64,000 nt of DNA from Postechiella marina. Lineage in GTDB: Bacteria; Bacteroidota; Bacteroidia; Flavobacteriales; Flavobacteriaceae. This document shows positions 55,412 to 64,000 of this stretch, one piece after another. Under the pieces are notes generated by a model. That model saw nothing but the letters and a program-made list of their open reading frames with translations. It was not told where the DNA came from and did no database searches. Every line of letters starts with the position of its first letter. Position 1 is the first letter of the stretch. The stretch is taken from positions 186,001 to 250,000 of the forward strand of contig NZ_BAABCA010000005.1 in NCBI RefSeq assembly GCF_039538365.1, given 5' to 3'. The translations under genes were made by a program, and so were the position numbers.

Positions 55412-56563
55412 CTAATTTTTAATAAAAAAGTAGTTTGGTAATTCTACTTTAGGTATATCTTTAAATTTCACATTGTTCATTAAAACACTTTTATCTATAT
55501 CAAATGTCATTGTTTTTTTAGTATTGTAGGCAGATATAATGCGCTCTTCAGAATTAATAATATTATTCCCTTTTATTTTAAGAAAACCTTTACCGTAACC
55601 AATAGCAATGGCATGTTGCTTACTGTAAGTAATAGTATTACCATCTAATGTTATATTGCTAGAGCCAAAGTCTATTTTTTCTTCATTAGGAATTTTACGC
55701 CCATTGCCATGACCCGTGTAACCTGTTGAAAAAATAATAATAGCATTACCAACATCGTTTCTCATGGTATTATTTTGAATTAAGACATCTCTAGTATCAT
55801 GCTCTATATGAATCGCTTGAGAATACTTTTGCAAGCCACCATCCATTCTAGAGTTATTTCTAATTATTGCATTTCGAGTATTAGCTAAAGCTATATTAAA
55901 TCTAGCTGCTACGTAAAATTCGCAATTTTCTATTATGATATCTGAATGATCGATTAAATGAGTATCTGCAAAGGCATTATCTATACTAATTTGATGATCG
56001 CCACCTTTAAAAACACAACGGTTTACCAAGAAATTCTTTAATATAACAGAGTCCATGGTTTGTACTCCAAATTTACAGTCGTTAAAAGTTGTATTCTCAA
56101 CTAAAATATTTTTAAAATCGCCTCTAAAGTCTACACCGGTATAACCGCCATTAGTAAAAACACAGTTTTTAACAGTGATATTAGAAAACACTTTCCCTTT
56201 TGATTCTACTCTTATAAGGTTAGTAGCATTTTTAAACGAAATATTTTCGAACGTTGTAAAACCAGCTCTTAATACAATAAGATTATTTTTTTTTATCTCT
56301 TTTCGTATTTCGAATCTGCTGCCATCTTTTTTATTTTTTCCAATAAAAGTAATACCCTCTTTATTTATTAGAAAATCTTTATCGCTTTTCGTAAAAATAA
56401 TATCTACATCGACTAAAATAATATCGCCATGCTTAGCCTTTTTGTAAGCATTATTTAATTTTTCTACAGGACTTCCTGTTTGAGTTGATATTTTAATGGT
56501 TTTTGCACTTAAAGCACTAACACTTAAAAAGAAAACTAATACTATTTTTAAATATATTTTCAT
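55412..56563 (-). CDS. Small parallel beta-helix protein
   Basis: A 383-residue exported protein with a signal peptide ending near ALSA. It is almost all right-handed beta-helix: the opening PVEKLNNAYKKAKHGDIILV and then turns such as FENISFKNATNLIRV, NITVKNCVFTNGG, DIIIENCEFYV and NITLDGNTITYS. It looks like the chondroitinase B/PL6-type repeat group but lacks a sorting domain, so it probably stays in the periplasm. Catalytic Lys/Arg residues cannot be assigned by eye. It lies 10 bp after a BNR gene and 4 bp before the deacetylase gene. Confidence 0.78.
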   Translation of the reverse strand: MKIYLKIVLVFFLSVSALSAKTIKISTQTGSPVEKLNNAYKKAKHGDIILVDVDIIFTKSDKDFLINKEGITFIGKNKKDGSRFEIRKEIKKNNLIVLRAGFTTFENISFKNATNLIRVESKGKVFSNITVKNCVFTNGGYTGVDFRGDFKNILVENTTFNDCKFGVQTMDSVILKNFLVNRCVFKGGDHQISIDNAFADTHLIDHSDIIIENCEFYVAARFNIALANTRNAIIRNNSRMDGGLQKYSQAIHIEHDTRDVLIQNNTMRNDVGNAIIIFSTGYTGHGNGRKIPNEEKIDFGSSNITLDGNTITYSKQHAIAIGYGKGFLKIKGNNIINSEERIISAYNTKKTMTFDIDKSVLMNNVKFKDIPKVELPNYFFIKN

Positions 56564-56573
56564 AACAATTATT

Positions 56574-59141
56574 TTATTTTTTAGACCAACCTTTTTTTAC
56601 CCCCTTTAAGTAACCAATGGCCCAACCACTACCTTTTTGAGAACACCAAAACACATCTTCTCTATATGGGTCTGGTTTAATATCTACAATACGGTCTTGT
56701 TGGCCTAATCCATTATTTATTTTTTCCCAAGATTTACCTCCATCCAAAGACAGATAAGCTCCTGGATTTAACATCGCATTTTTATTTTTTGTTCTAGGCG
56801 GCAATGGCACAGAAACAGTAATAATATCTGGATTTACCGGCGATGTTTCGCACTGCCATACATAAGGCATATGGAATATACGCTCCCAAGACTTTCCGTT
56901 ATTTTTACTCCTCCAAACGCCACCACCTAAATCTGTAGCCTCCTCATTTCCGCAAGAAATAAACATGTGCTTTGTCTTTCTATCTATAAAAACATTGTTT
57001 ACAAATTGTATCTCGTCAGGAATAGAAACTTTTTTCCAATCGCCCCCTTTATTAGTTGATTTATACAAACCTCCTTGTTCATCATTTACTGCTGCATATA
57101 AGGTTTCTGGATTTTCCGGATCTAACACCATGCGTCTAAAACTTGCTGTTTTATGTAAACCTTTTGTGCTTAACTCCCAAGTGTAACCACCATCGAATGA
57201 GCGATAAAAACCATAATCTCCTTTAGTTAGTTTTTTTGCATAAGGTCCTGCAACCTGCGAAATTGGTTTACGCGTTGCACAAAAATACATGTTATTTGGG
57301 TTTACTGGGTCTATGGTTAATGAGTTTACAAACACCAATCGCATATGTGTTGGTACATCGGCATCAAAAATATGAGCAATGTTTTCCCATGTTTTTCCTC
57401 CATCTACAGACTTACGCACTTTACCTCTATTATTCTGTCTATAAGACATAAAATAAATAATATCTGGATTATTTGGATGTACCGCTACAGTACCAGCAGA
57501 ATGCGAGCCACCATGATGAATTTGTCCTTCTATCTGCTCTACAGCCACATCCATTTTATCTGGATGATTATCTAGCGATGTAGTTTGCCATAAACCATGC
57601 TCGCCACTACATAGTAAATACCTATCTTTTATTCCTGTTTCTAATAACATGGTTCTTCCTGGTAAATTACTTCCACCACGACCGACCCAATGCTTACTTC
57701 CTGGAGCGGTTTCATAATCATCAATTTGCTCCCATGTTTCGCCTCCATTTTTAGATTGCAACACTTGTTGATCTAAGCATATATAAGCAGTTCCATCAGC
57801 ACTTAATTCTAAAAAACGATTTCCCCAAGATTCTTCTCTTCTATCCATTTCTGGTTGCATATGGGCAAAAGTTGTATTCATGTTTACTCGATTATTTCTA
57901 GATTGCCAATATGCTTTATCTTGACCATCTAACCAGTATTTCCCCTCTCTAGATACCGCTTTCCATGTTTTTCCGCCATCGTTAGATTTCCATACGCCAC
58001 CAGGTAAAAAAGCTTTATCGTGCTTACTATTATGCGATAAATAAATTTCGTTTTTATTATTAGGATTTACCTGAATACGATGCCAAATATCCAACACTTC
58101 TGTTGGTAATTTAGCATACTTTGCTCTAACATCTTTTACATTAGTTTGAAACCAAAACGCCAAAGAATTCCAGTATTTATTATGTACAGTTTTACTAGAA
58201 ATCTGATTCATATCTACAGCTAAATTACCTGTTATACTTTGCCAAGTCTTACCACTATCTATACTTTTATAAACACCTCCTTTTGTACTTACGGTGTTGC
58301 CTTTTGGAATAAATGCTGTTTGATCTATTAAATAAACTATAAACTCTTTAGTTTTTTTATCAAAATAAAAGTCGATATCTCTAGGACGATTAACTGGAAG
58401 TCCTACTGCACTCGATTTCCATGTTTCCCCTTGATTGTTACTTCTAAAAACCCCTTCATTTGTTACAGCGATAAGTATTTTTGAATTATTAGGATTAACA
58501 ACAATTCTTCCTACATCGATGGTCTTTGACTTTCCTATCTTGAATTCTTCCCATGTTTTACCTTTATTAGTACTTCGAAAAATTGTATTAGGATACAATC
58601 TACCTACTTGTCCATTTTGATGTCTCCAATTCTTTTTAACATTCCAAAAATCACCTATACCTATGTACCAATTTTTATCGTTTGATGGATCTACAACAAT
58701 ATCTGAAAGGCGACCTTTAAACGATTTAACCTCTTCCCAGCTTCTTCCTGTATCTAGTGTTTTATATAATTTGCCCCCACTAGAAATGGCAAAACCGAAA
58801 GCCGAGTTTTGATGAGAAAAAGTAAATCGTCTTACTCTAGCTAAGTCTTTACCTATTCCGTTAGCATTTTTAATGGTTTTCCAGCTTTTTCCAGCATCCC
58901 AAGAGCCATAAGTATTATACATATCTGGAGACATCATAATAACATTCTTATCTGTTGGATGACACCAAAACTCTTCACAATACCCAGACATTCCTGGTCC
59001 TACTTGTCGCCAATCTACCAAATTTGATGATGCAACTTCTTGAGATTGCAACTTTTTAAAATACGCTTTATCAAGTTGTGCATTCGCAGAACAATTCAAT
59101 AATAAAACAGCAATAATTAATATAACTCTATTCATTTTCAA
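56574..59141 (-). CDS. Long BNR/Asp-box propeller protein
   Basis: An 855-residue exported protein made of beta-propeller blades with Asp-box turns (S-x-D/N-x-G-x-T/S-W). Clear ones are SNNQGETWKS, SIDSGKTWQS, SNDGGKTWKA, SVDGGKTWEN, SFDGGYTWEL, SKNNGKSWER and SLDGGKSWEK. This is the sortilin/GH74-like arrangement, with two propellers likely. The N-terminal GPGMSGYCEEFWCHPTDKN is shared with the next gene. It may be an endo-acting enzyme or a glycan-binding protein; no catalytic pair is evident. It is a paralogue of 59167-61779, 25 bp downstream of it. Confidence 0.8.
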   Translation of the reverse strand: MKMNRVILIIAVLLLNCSANAQLDKAYFKKLQSQEVASSNLVDWRQVGPGMSGYCEEFWCHPTDKNVIMMSPDMYNTYGSWDAGKSWKTIKNANGIGKDLARVRRFTFSHQNSAFGFAISSGGKLYKTLDTGRSWEEVKSFKGRLSDIVVDPSNDKNWYIGIGDFWNVKKNWRHQNGQVGRLYPNTIFRSTNKGKTWEEFKIGKSKTIDVGRIVVNPNNSKILIAVTNEGVFRSNNQGETWKSSAVGLPVNRPRDIDFYFDKKTKEFIVYLIDQTAFIPKGNTVSTKGGVYKSIDSGKTWQSITGNLAVDMNQISSKTVHNKYWNSLAFWFQTNVKDVRAKYAKLPTEVLDIWHRIQVNPNNKNEIYLSHNSKHDKAFLPGGVWKSNDGGKTWKAVSREGKYWLDGQDKAYWQSRNNRVNMNTTFAHMQPEMDRREESWGNRFLELSADGTAYICLDQQVLQSKNGGETWEQIDDYETAPGSKHWVGRGGSNLPGRTMLLETGIKDRYLLCSGEHGLWQTTSLDNHPDKMDVAVEQIEGQIHHGGSHSAGTVAVHPNNPDIIYFMSYRQNNRGKVRKSVDGGKTWENIAHIFDADVPTHMRLVFVNSLTIDPVNPNNMYFCATRKPISQVAGPYAKKLTKGDYGFYRSFDGGYTWELSTKGLHKTASFRRMVLDPENPETLYAAVNDEQGGLYKSTNKGGDWKKVSIPDEIQFVNNVFIDRKTKHMFISCGNEEATDLGGGVWRSKNNGKSWERIFHMPYVWQCETSPVNPDIITVSVPLPPRTKNKNAMLNPGAYLSLDGGKSWEKINNGLGQQDRIVDIKPDPYREDVFWCSQKGSGWAIGYLKGVKKGWSKK

Positions 59142-59166
59142 TAAATTATAATTTTTAAGTATAGCT

Positions 59167-61779
59167 TTAGTCCTTTAACCAACCGTTAGTCGTTCCATTT
59201 AAATATGATACAAACCAACCACAACCCCACGAAGCACACCAAAGCACATCTTTATTGTATGGATCGGGTTTAACATCTACTATTTTGTTTGGTTGCCCTA
59301 AACCTTTATTAATTTTTATCCAACTTTTGGCCCCATCTTGAGATAGATAAACGCCTGGATTTTTAAATTGATCTCTCGCTTTACCAGCTTGTCCTGCAAC
59401 ACTAATTACAATAATATCTTCGTCTATAGGAGATGTTTCTACCTGCCATACAAAAGGTGCTTTAAAAATTTGTTTCCACGATTTACCTTTATCCTTACTT
59501 CTCCATACTCCTCCTTCTTCATAAGAACCTGTTCGTCTACCCGTGGCTATGTATATGTTTTGACTGTTTCTATCTACAAAAACATTATTTACAGCCTTAA
59601 TTTCTGACGGGATTTTAATTTTAGACCATGATGAGCCTTTATTTATTGTTTTATATAGACCTCCATCGTTATCATTAAGAGCTGCATAAATTGTATTAGG
59701 ATTTTTAGGATCTAATTGTATTCTACGCACACTTGCACCTTTATGGAAGCCTTTATTACTTAACTCCCAAGTATATCCTCCATCAAAAGAACGGTAAAAA
59801 CCTAAACCTCCTTTTGTTAATGTTGCTGTACCATCTCCTACTTCAGCTATTGGTTTCTTAATAGTACAGAAATACATATTTTTAGGATTATTGGGGTCTA
59901 TAGTTAAAGAATATTGAGGTACTAATCCTCTGTAACTAGGGTTACTTCCTTCTAAAATAGTAGAAATATTCTCCCATGTTTTCCCTCCATCTGTAGTTTT
60001 TCTTAATTTACCTCTGTGCTCTTGCCTCCATGCCAAAGAGTAAATCGTGTTTGGATCTTTAGGATGAACAGCCATGGTTGCTGTAGAATGTTGACCATGA
60101 TTACCACTGTGATCATGCACTTGACCGTCTATTTGCTCTACAGCTACAGCTTGCTTATTTGGCCAACCATCTAAATCTGTTGTTTGCCACAAGCCATGTT
60201 CGCCACTTGCTAACAATCGTCTTTCTTTTATACCTGTTTCGTGAAGCATGTATCGTCCAGGTAAATCACTACCACCACGACCTATCCATTTTTTACTTCC
60301 TGGAGATGTTTCATAATCATCTACCTGCTTCCAGGTTTTACCATGATCGACAGATTTTAATGTTTGTTGATCTATGCCTATAAAGACCTCGCCCTTAACA
60401 TTAATAGCTAGCATACGATTACCCGAACGAGCTGGCTGATTGTCCATAAACGTTTGCAAATGTGCAAACGCAACATTGGTTCCTGTTGGGTTATTTCTAG
60501 CAGACCAATAATTTGTATCTTTTTTACTTCTCCAATATTGGCCTTGTCTTGCACATGCAATCCATGTTTTACCTCCATCTTCTGTTTTCCAAAGATCTCC
60601 TGGTCCAAAAGTTTTATCGTGCTTTTTATTAAAAGCTACATAAATCTCATCTTTATTTAAAGGATTTACTACCAAACGGTTAAAAACAGGCAAAGTTTGT
60701 TTTGGTAATGTTTTTAAACTAGATTTAATATTTTTTTTAGACTCTCCAAACCAATTTGCAATTGTATTATAATACCTATCTATTTCTGGAGAAAAACTTA
60801 TCTCGTTTAAATCGATATACAAATTCCCTGTAATATTTTGCCAAGTTTTACCATTATTAGAACTTTTATAAACACCACCTTTCGCTGTAGTTGTATTTCC
60901 ATTTTTCTCGTATACTGTTTGCTCGATTAAATACAATTGAAATTCTCCTGTTTTTTCATTGTAAAACGATGTTAAATCTCTTGGTAAGTTATTTGGCAAG
61001 CCTGTATTTGAAGGCTCCCAAGTTTTCCCGCTATTTTTACTAGTATATACACCGTAATTGGTAGCAATAAAAATGTGATCAGGATTTTTAGGGTGGTAAA
61101 TAATTCTAGCTACATCTAAGTCTTCAGAAATATTGGTAGCAATCTTTGTCCATGATTTACCTCCATTAACTGTTTTTAAAATGTATCCATAACTTGCTCT
61201 ATTATGAAATACACCTCGAATATTTTTTAAACTTCTATGGTTATTCTTTACATTCCAAAAATCGCCAGCACCAATTAACCACTCTTTATCATTTTTAGGG
61301 TGTATTGCTATTTTGGTATGCGCGTTACTAACATGTTTGCCTTTTTCTCTAGGTATTTTATAAATTTCCTTCCAACTTTTACCTTTATTTTCGCTAGTAT
61401 AAACTCCTCCTGCTCGTTCTAAAGCTACGCCAAAATTTGGATTTTGTTTAGAAAACACAATATCAAGCACACGTTCCATATCGGTACCATTACCATCAGA
61501 ATCTTTAATAGTATGCCAAGATTTACCAGCATCCCAAGTACCAAAACTTACATGCATATCTGGCCCCATAAACATAACATTAGGATCTGTTGGGTGACAC
61601 CAAAACTCTTCGTTATACCCAGACATACCTGGACCAAAATTTTTCCACTCTACAGATTGATTAGATATAACTCTTTCATTTTTTATTTTCTTAAAAAAAC
61701 TCTTTTGTTTTTTTGATAATTGAGCATTTGCCTTTATACATAAAGCAAAAAGCAACATTAAAATCACATTTTTTTTCAT
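59167..61779 (-). CDS. Long BNR/Asp-box propeller protein, paralogue
   Basis: An 870-residue exported paralogue of the downstream BNR protein. It has the same opening (GPGMSGYNEEFWCHPTDPN, then WDAGKSWHTIKD), the same blade order and the same ending (QPNKIVDVKPDPYNKDVLWC). Asp-boxes include SENKGKSWKE, TVNGGKSWTK, SKNSGKTWEP, SSNNGKTWQN, TEDGGKTWIA, TTDGGKTWEN and SKDKGKSWKQ. The duplication suggests two related substrates or a division of labour. The signal peptide ends near ANAQ. It follows the 609-aa sulfatase gene by 21 bp in the operon. Confidence 0.8.
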   Translation of the reverse strand: MKKNVILMLLFALCIKANAQLSKKQKSFFKKIKNERVISNQSVEWKNFGPGMSGYNEEFWCHPTDPNVMFMGPDMHVSFGTWDAGKSWHTIKDSDGNGTDMERVLDIVFSKQNPNFGVALERAGGVYTSENKGKSWKEIYKIPREKGKHVSNAHTKIAIHPKNDKEWLIGAGDFWNVKNNHRSLKNIRGVFHNRASYGYILKTVNGGKSWTKIATNISEDLDVARIIYHPKNPDHIFIATNYGVYTSKNSGKTWEPSNTGLPNNLPRDLTSFYNEKTGEFQLYLIEQTVYEKNGNTTTAKGGVYKSSNNGKTWQNITGNLYIDLNEISFSPEIDRYYNTIANWFGESKKNIKSSLKTLPKQTLPVFNRLVVNPLNKDEIYVAFNKKHDKTFGPGDLWKTEDGGKTWIACARQGQYWRSKKDTNYWSARNNPTGTNVAFAHLQTFMDNQPARSGNRMLAINVKGEVFIGIDQQTLKSVDHGKTWKQVDDYETSPGSKKWIGRGGSDLPGRYMLHETGIKERRLLASGEHGLWQTTDLDGWPNKQAVAVEQIDGQVHDHSGNHGQHSTATMAVHPKDPNTIYSLAWRQEHRGKLRKTTDGGKTWENISTILEGSNPSYRGLVPQYSLTIDPNNPKNMYFCTIKKPIAEVGDGTATLTKGGLGFYRSFDGGYTWELSNKGFHKGASVRRIQLDPKNPNTIYAALNDNDGGLYKTINKGSSWSKIKIPSEIKAVNNVFVDRNSQNIYIATGRRTGSYEEGGVWRSKDKGKSWKQIFKAPFVWQVETSPIDEDIIVISVAGQAGKARDQFKNPGVYLSQDGAKSWIKINKGLGQPNKIVDVKPDPYNKDVLWCASWGCGWFVSYLNGTTNGWLKD

Positions 61780-61800
61780 TGCTGTTTTTTTTATAAACTA

Positions 61801-63630
61801 TTAAAGCTTCAACTTATAATCATGAGAACCAGGGGCAAAATTACTTCTATAAACCTTTGTTCCTGTAACACGACTTCCTTTACCCCAACCAACTTCAACT
61901 CTGTTATCTCCTAGTACAATATTTATAAGTTTTTCTTTCATTTTTTTAGCTATTTTTTGATATTTTTTATCAAAAGCTAAATTATTTACTTCATGCGGAT
62001 CTGCTTTCATATCGTACAATGCCGGATCTAAATCTTGGTATGATGCATTAAGTGCCCATTCCATATGCTTTCCTCTAATTTTATCTGGACGTGTTTGAAT
62101 AGAAAACATGTAGTCTTTAGTTCGAATAAAAGCTCTAGGCCCTGTTACAGCGTGTGCTTCTCCAACCACATAATCTCTTTTTGGTGCCTGTCTAGAAACT
62201 TGTTTAGCCATATCGATACCATCTAAATAACTAAACTTCTCGTCTTTAATATTTGCACCAGCAGCAGCTAGAATGGTAGGTGCTACATCAACAAACTCTG
62301 TAAACTCTCGTACAACCTTGCCTTCTGGAAATTTATTTTTATCTGAAGAAATAACAACAATAGGATTATGAGAATCAATATCCCAAGGTGTAAATTTAGA
62401 AACAGCACCATGGTCGTTTAATTTCCAACCATGATCTCCATTGACATAAACGATTAAGTATGGCTTATTTTTCTTTTTATTATACGCTATAAAATCGTCT
62501 ACCGATTTACCAACCAAAGCATCACCATAAGCACAAAACGCAAAATAGTCTTGAATCATTTTTTGTTTTTCTTCATCTGTAAAATGATCTGTATAACTAC
62601 TTTTTACCTGTTTTAAGAATTGCTTAGGCATTGATTTTAATTCCTTTTCATTAAAATTAGGCACTTTGTATGTATACTTTTTAAATCGTTCTCTGTAAGA
62701 TGCTGGTGGTAAAACCGGTGTATGGGGAAAATCGAAGCCTATATAGAAAAACTGTGGTTTTTCTTCGTTTATAGCATTAATTGTTTGAGAGCCGAATGAA
62801 AATTTATCGTTTTCATTTTTTAAATAGGCTTCAAATATTTTAGAGTAAAACCCATCTCTTGTTTCTCCTGCTTTTCTTGAACTTACACCTGCTAGAATAC
62901 CTGGAGAAAATGGTGTTTGCGGACCTTTCTTTTTATTATAATGTCTTAATAAATCGTATTTTTTATGAGCCTTTGCAGCTGTTCCTTTATATTTAGGATA
63001 TTCTTTTTCTAATCGTTCTGATATATATTCAAACTCACCATTTTGAGTTACAAAGTACTCCATACTCTTAAATGGTTTATCTAACTTTTTACCATCCATT
63101 TCATAAAACCAATCTTTACCCCATCCTGTAAAACCATCTTTTCTTAATTGTTTAAAATCGATATTATTTTGATAAATATTATAATTTTTTGATTTTCCAT
63201 TTTCAACAGTTTTTAATCGTACCCCTAACTTACCAATTCTTAAAGTTTGGTACCCTAAACTGGCCAATTGTTCTGGAAACGTTGGTTCACTATGTTCTGC
63301 TTTATTATGATGATACTCAAACTCGTAAACACCAGAACGAAATGGGTATCTTCCAGAATGCATAGATGCCCTAGAGGGTGCACATCCTGAGGCTTGACAA
63401 TAAGTATTTATAAATGTAGTTCCCATATTAGTTAAACGATCTATATTTGGAGACTCCACATAACCTAACGTACTCATTTCGTTTCCTGTTAGCATTTTAT
63501 TAAATGAACGAACAGCATCGTAACGGTGATCGTCTGTTACAATCCAAAGGATGTTTGGTTGCTCTTGGGCAAATGTATTTTTTACCAATCCTAATAAAAT
63601 TAGTAGTCCTATAAATATTTTATTTTTCAT
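61801..63630 (-). CDS. Sulfatase (S1) with CAPSR motif
   Basis: A 609-residue type I sulfatase. The signal peptide ends near FAQ (22). The active-site motif is GCAPSRASMHSGRYPFRSG, with Cys83; Ala in the second place is accepted. Other parts are WIVTDDHRYDAVRS, YVNGDHGWKLNDHGAVSKFTPW and the C-terminal GSHDYKLKL. The protein is close to 609 residues because of inserts at about 160-270. It is 21 bp before the BNR paralogue and 13 bp after a second sulfatase gene whose C-terminus is very similar, so a tandem duplication is likely. Confidence 0.92.
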   Translation of the reverse strand: MKNKIFIGLLILLGLVKNTFAQEQPNILWIVTDDHRYDAVRSFNKMLTGNEMSTLGYVESPNIDRLTNMGTTFINTYCQASGCAPSRASMHSGRYPFRSGVYEFEYHHNKAEHSEPTFPEQLASLGYQTLRIGKLGVRLKTVENGKSKNYNIYQNNIDFKQLRKDGFTGWGKDWFYEMDGKKLDKPFKSMEYFVTQNGEFEYISERLEKEYPKYKGTAAKAHKKYDLLRHYNKKKGPQTPFSPGILAGVSSRKAGETRDGFYSKIFEAYLKNENDKFSFGSQTINAINEEKPQFFYIGFDFPHTPVLPPASYRERFKKYTYKVPNFNEKELKSMPKQFLKQVKSSYTDHFTDEEKQKMIQDYFAFCAYGDALVGKSVDDFIAYNKKKNKPYLIVYVNGDHGWKLNDHGAVSKFTPWDIDSHNPIVVISSDKNKFPEGKVVREFTEFVDVAPTILAAAGANIKDEKFSYLDGIDMAKQVSRQAPKRDYVVGEAHAVTGPRAFIRTKDYMFSIQTRPDKIRGKHMEWALNASYQDLDPALYDMKADPHEVNNLAFDKKYQKIAKKMKEKLINIVLGDNRVEVGWGKGSRVTGTKVYRSNFAPGSHDYKLKL

Positions 63631-63643
63631 TCTTTACAATGTT

Positions 63644-64000
63644 TTACAATTTCAACTTAAAATCATGAGCTCCTGAAGCAAAATTGCTACGGTGTACTTT
63701 TGTTCCTATTGCTTTAGTACTCTTGCCATAATTATCTCCTCCCCAATTTATTTCTGCTCTACCATCGCCAATAACTATATCTAAAAGTTTCTTTTTCATT
63801 TTTATAGCAACCTCTTTATACTCTGGATTTAAAGCAAGATTATTTATTTCATTCGGATCTAAAGTTGTGTTATACAATGCGGGGTCTAAGTCTATGTAAG
63901 AAGCACTCATAGCCCAATCCATGTTTACTCCTCTTTTAGAATTTGGACGCGTTTTAACCGAAAACATAAAGTCTTTTGTTCTAATATATGCTCTTGGTCC
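63644..64000 (-). CDS. Sulfatase, C-terminal part, cut by window edge
   Basis: Only the last 118 codons are in the window; the frame is open at base 64,000. The fragment GPRAYIRTKDFMFSVKTRP and the end ASGAHDFKLKL follow the C-terminus of the 609-aa sulfatase closely (GPRAFIRTKDYMFSIQTRP and APGSHDYKLKL), so this is a tandem paralogue of that gene. An internal ATG at 63967 is not the start. Upstream genes, probably including the importer pair, lie beyond the edge. Confidence 0.9.
   Translation of the reverse strand, partial: GPRAYIRTKDFMFSVKTRPNSKRGVNMDWAMSASYIDLDPALYNTTLDPNEINNLALNPEYKEVAIKMKKKLLDIVIGDGRAEINWGGDNYGKSTKAIGTKVHRSNFASGAHDFKLKL

Noticed and set aside
1..64000. CRISPR arrays or rRNA genes
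   Set aside because: No regularly spaced repeats and no rRNA-like sequence are present.

Overview
The window is AT-rich DNA from a marine member of the Bacteroidota, most likely family Flavobacteriaceae. The evidence is type IX secretion C-termini, a hybrid two-component regulator, a FucP-type sugar permease, TAnnTTTG promoter boxes, lipoprotein signals followed by acidic residues, and many sulfatases. The genus cannot be told from the sequence.

Region A (1 to about 14,100) is the right-hand part of an integrated mobile element. A tyrosine integrase lies beside a tRNA-Arg gene. Next to it are an SF2 helicase-like protein, a phage Sak4-like RecA-fold ATPase, a DUF3871 protein and a RadC-like JAB protein. 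The cargo is a McrB/McrC restriction pair with a divergent DUF6119/TIGR04141-like gene, plus a small operon of unknown function (coiled-coil membrane protein, soluble protein, surface lipoprotein) facing an XRE repressor. Two non-coding stretches share a 17-bp box and fold into hairpins. One of them may encode a small RNA. The left end of the element lies outside the window.

Region B (14,103 to 18,660) is ordinary chromosome: tRNA-Arg(TCT), tRNA-Pro(TGG) and tRNA-Ser(GCT), a 7TM-HD c-di-AMP phosphodiesterase (PgpH type), acetyl-CoA acetyltransferase and an NlpC/P60 peptidase. It ends in a perfect 13-bp-stem terminator.

Region C (18,671 to 64,000, open to the right) is a 45-kb gene cluster for a sulfated polysaccharide, all on the minus strand. 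It holds seven formylglycine sulfatases (the last one cut by the window), a GH2 and a GH16 enzyme, three parallel beta-helix proteins, a PhoD-type phosphatase, a SASA-type esterase, a DUF5060/DUF4038 glycosidase-like protein, a CE4-type deacetylase and two long BNR/Asp-box proteins. A hybrid two-component regulator sits in the middle. No SusC/SusD pair is present, so the outer-membrane importer must lie beyond the right edge or elsewhere.

The most unusual part is 25,499 to 35,155. This apparent operon encodes a planctomycete-type multi-domain cytochrome (DUF1587/1592/1588 with three CxxCH motifs), a Tat-exported DUF1552 protein, a FucP permease, a di-heme peroxidase-like cytochrome and a PQQ-type propeller lipoprotein. 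Placed between sulfatase operons, it suggests an undescribed extracytoplasmic redox step in sugar use. A previously unlisted degraded GH2 remnant lies at 39,266 to 39,535, beside the regulator. The polysaccharide itself is not certain; the GH16 plus GH2 plus sulfatase content points towards a sulfated galactan of red algae.
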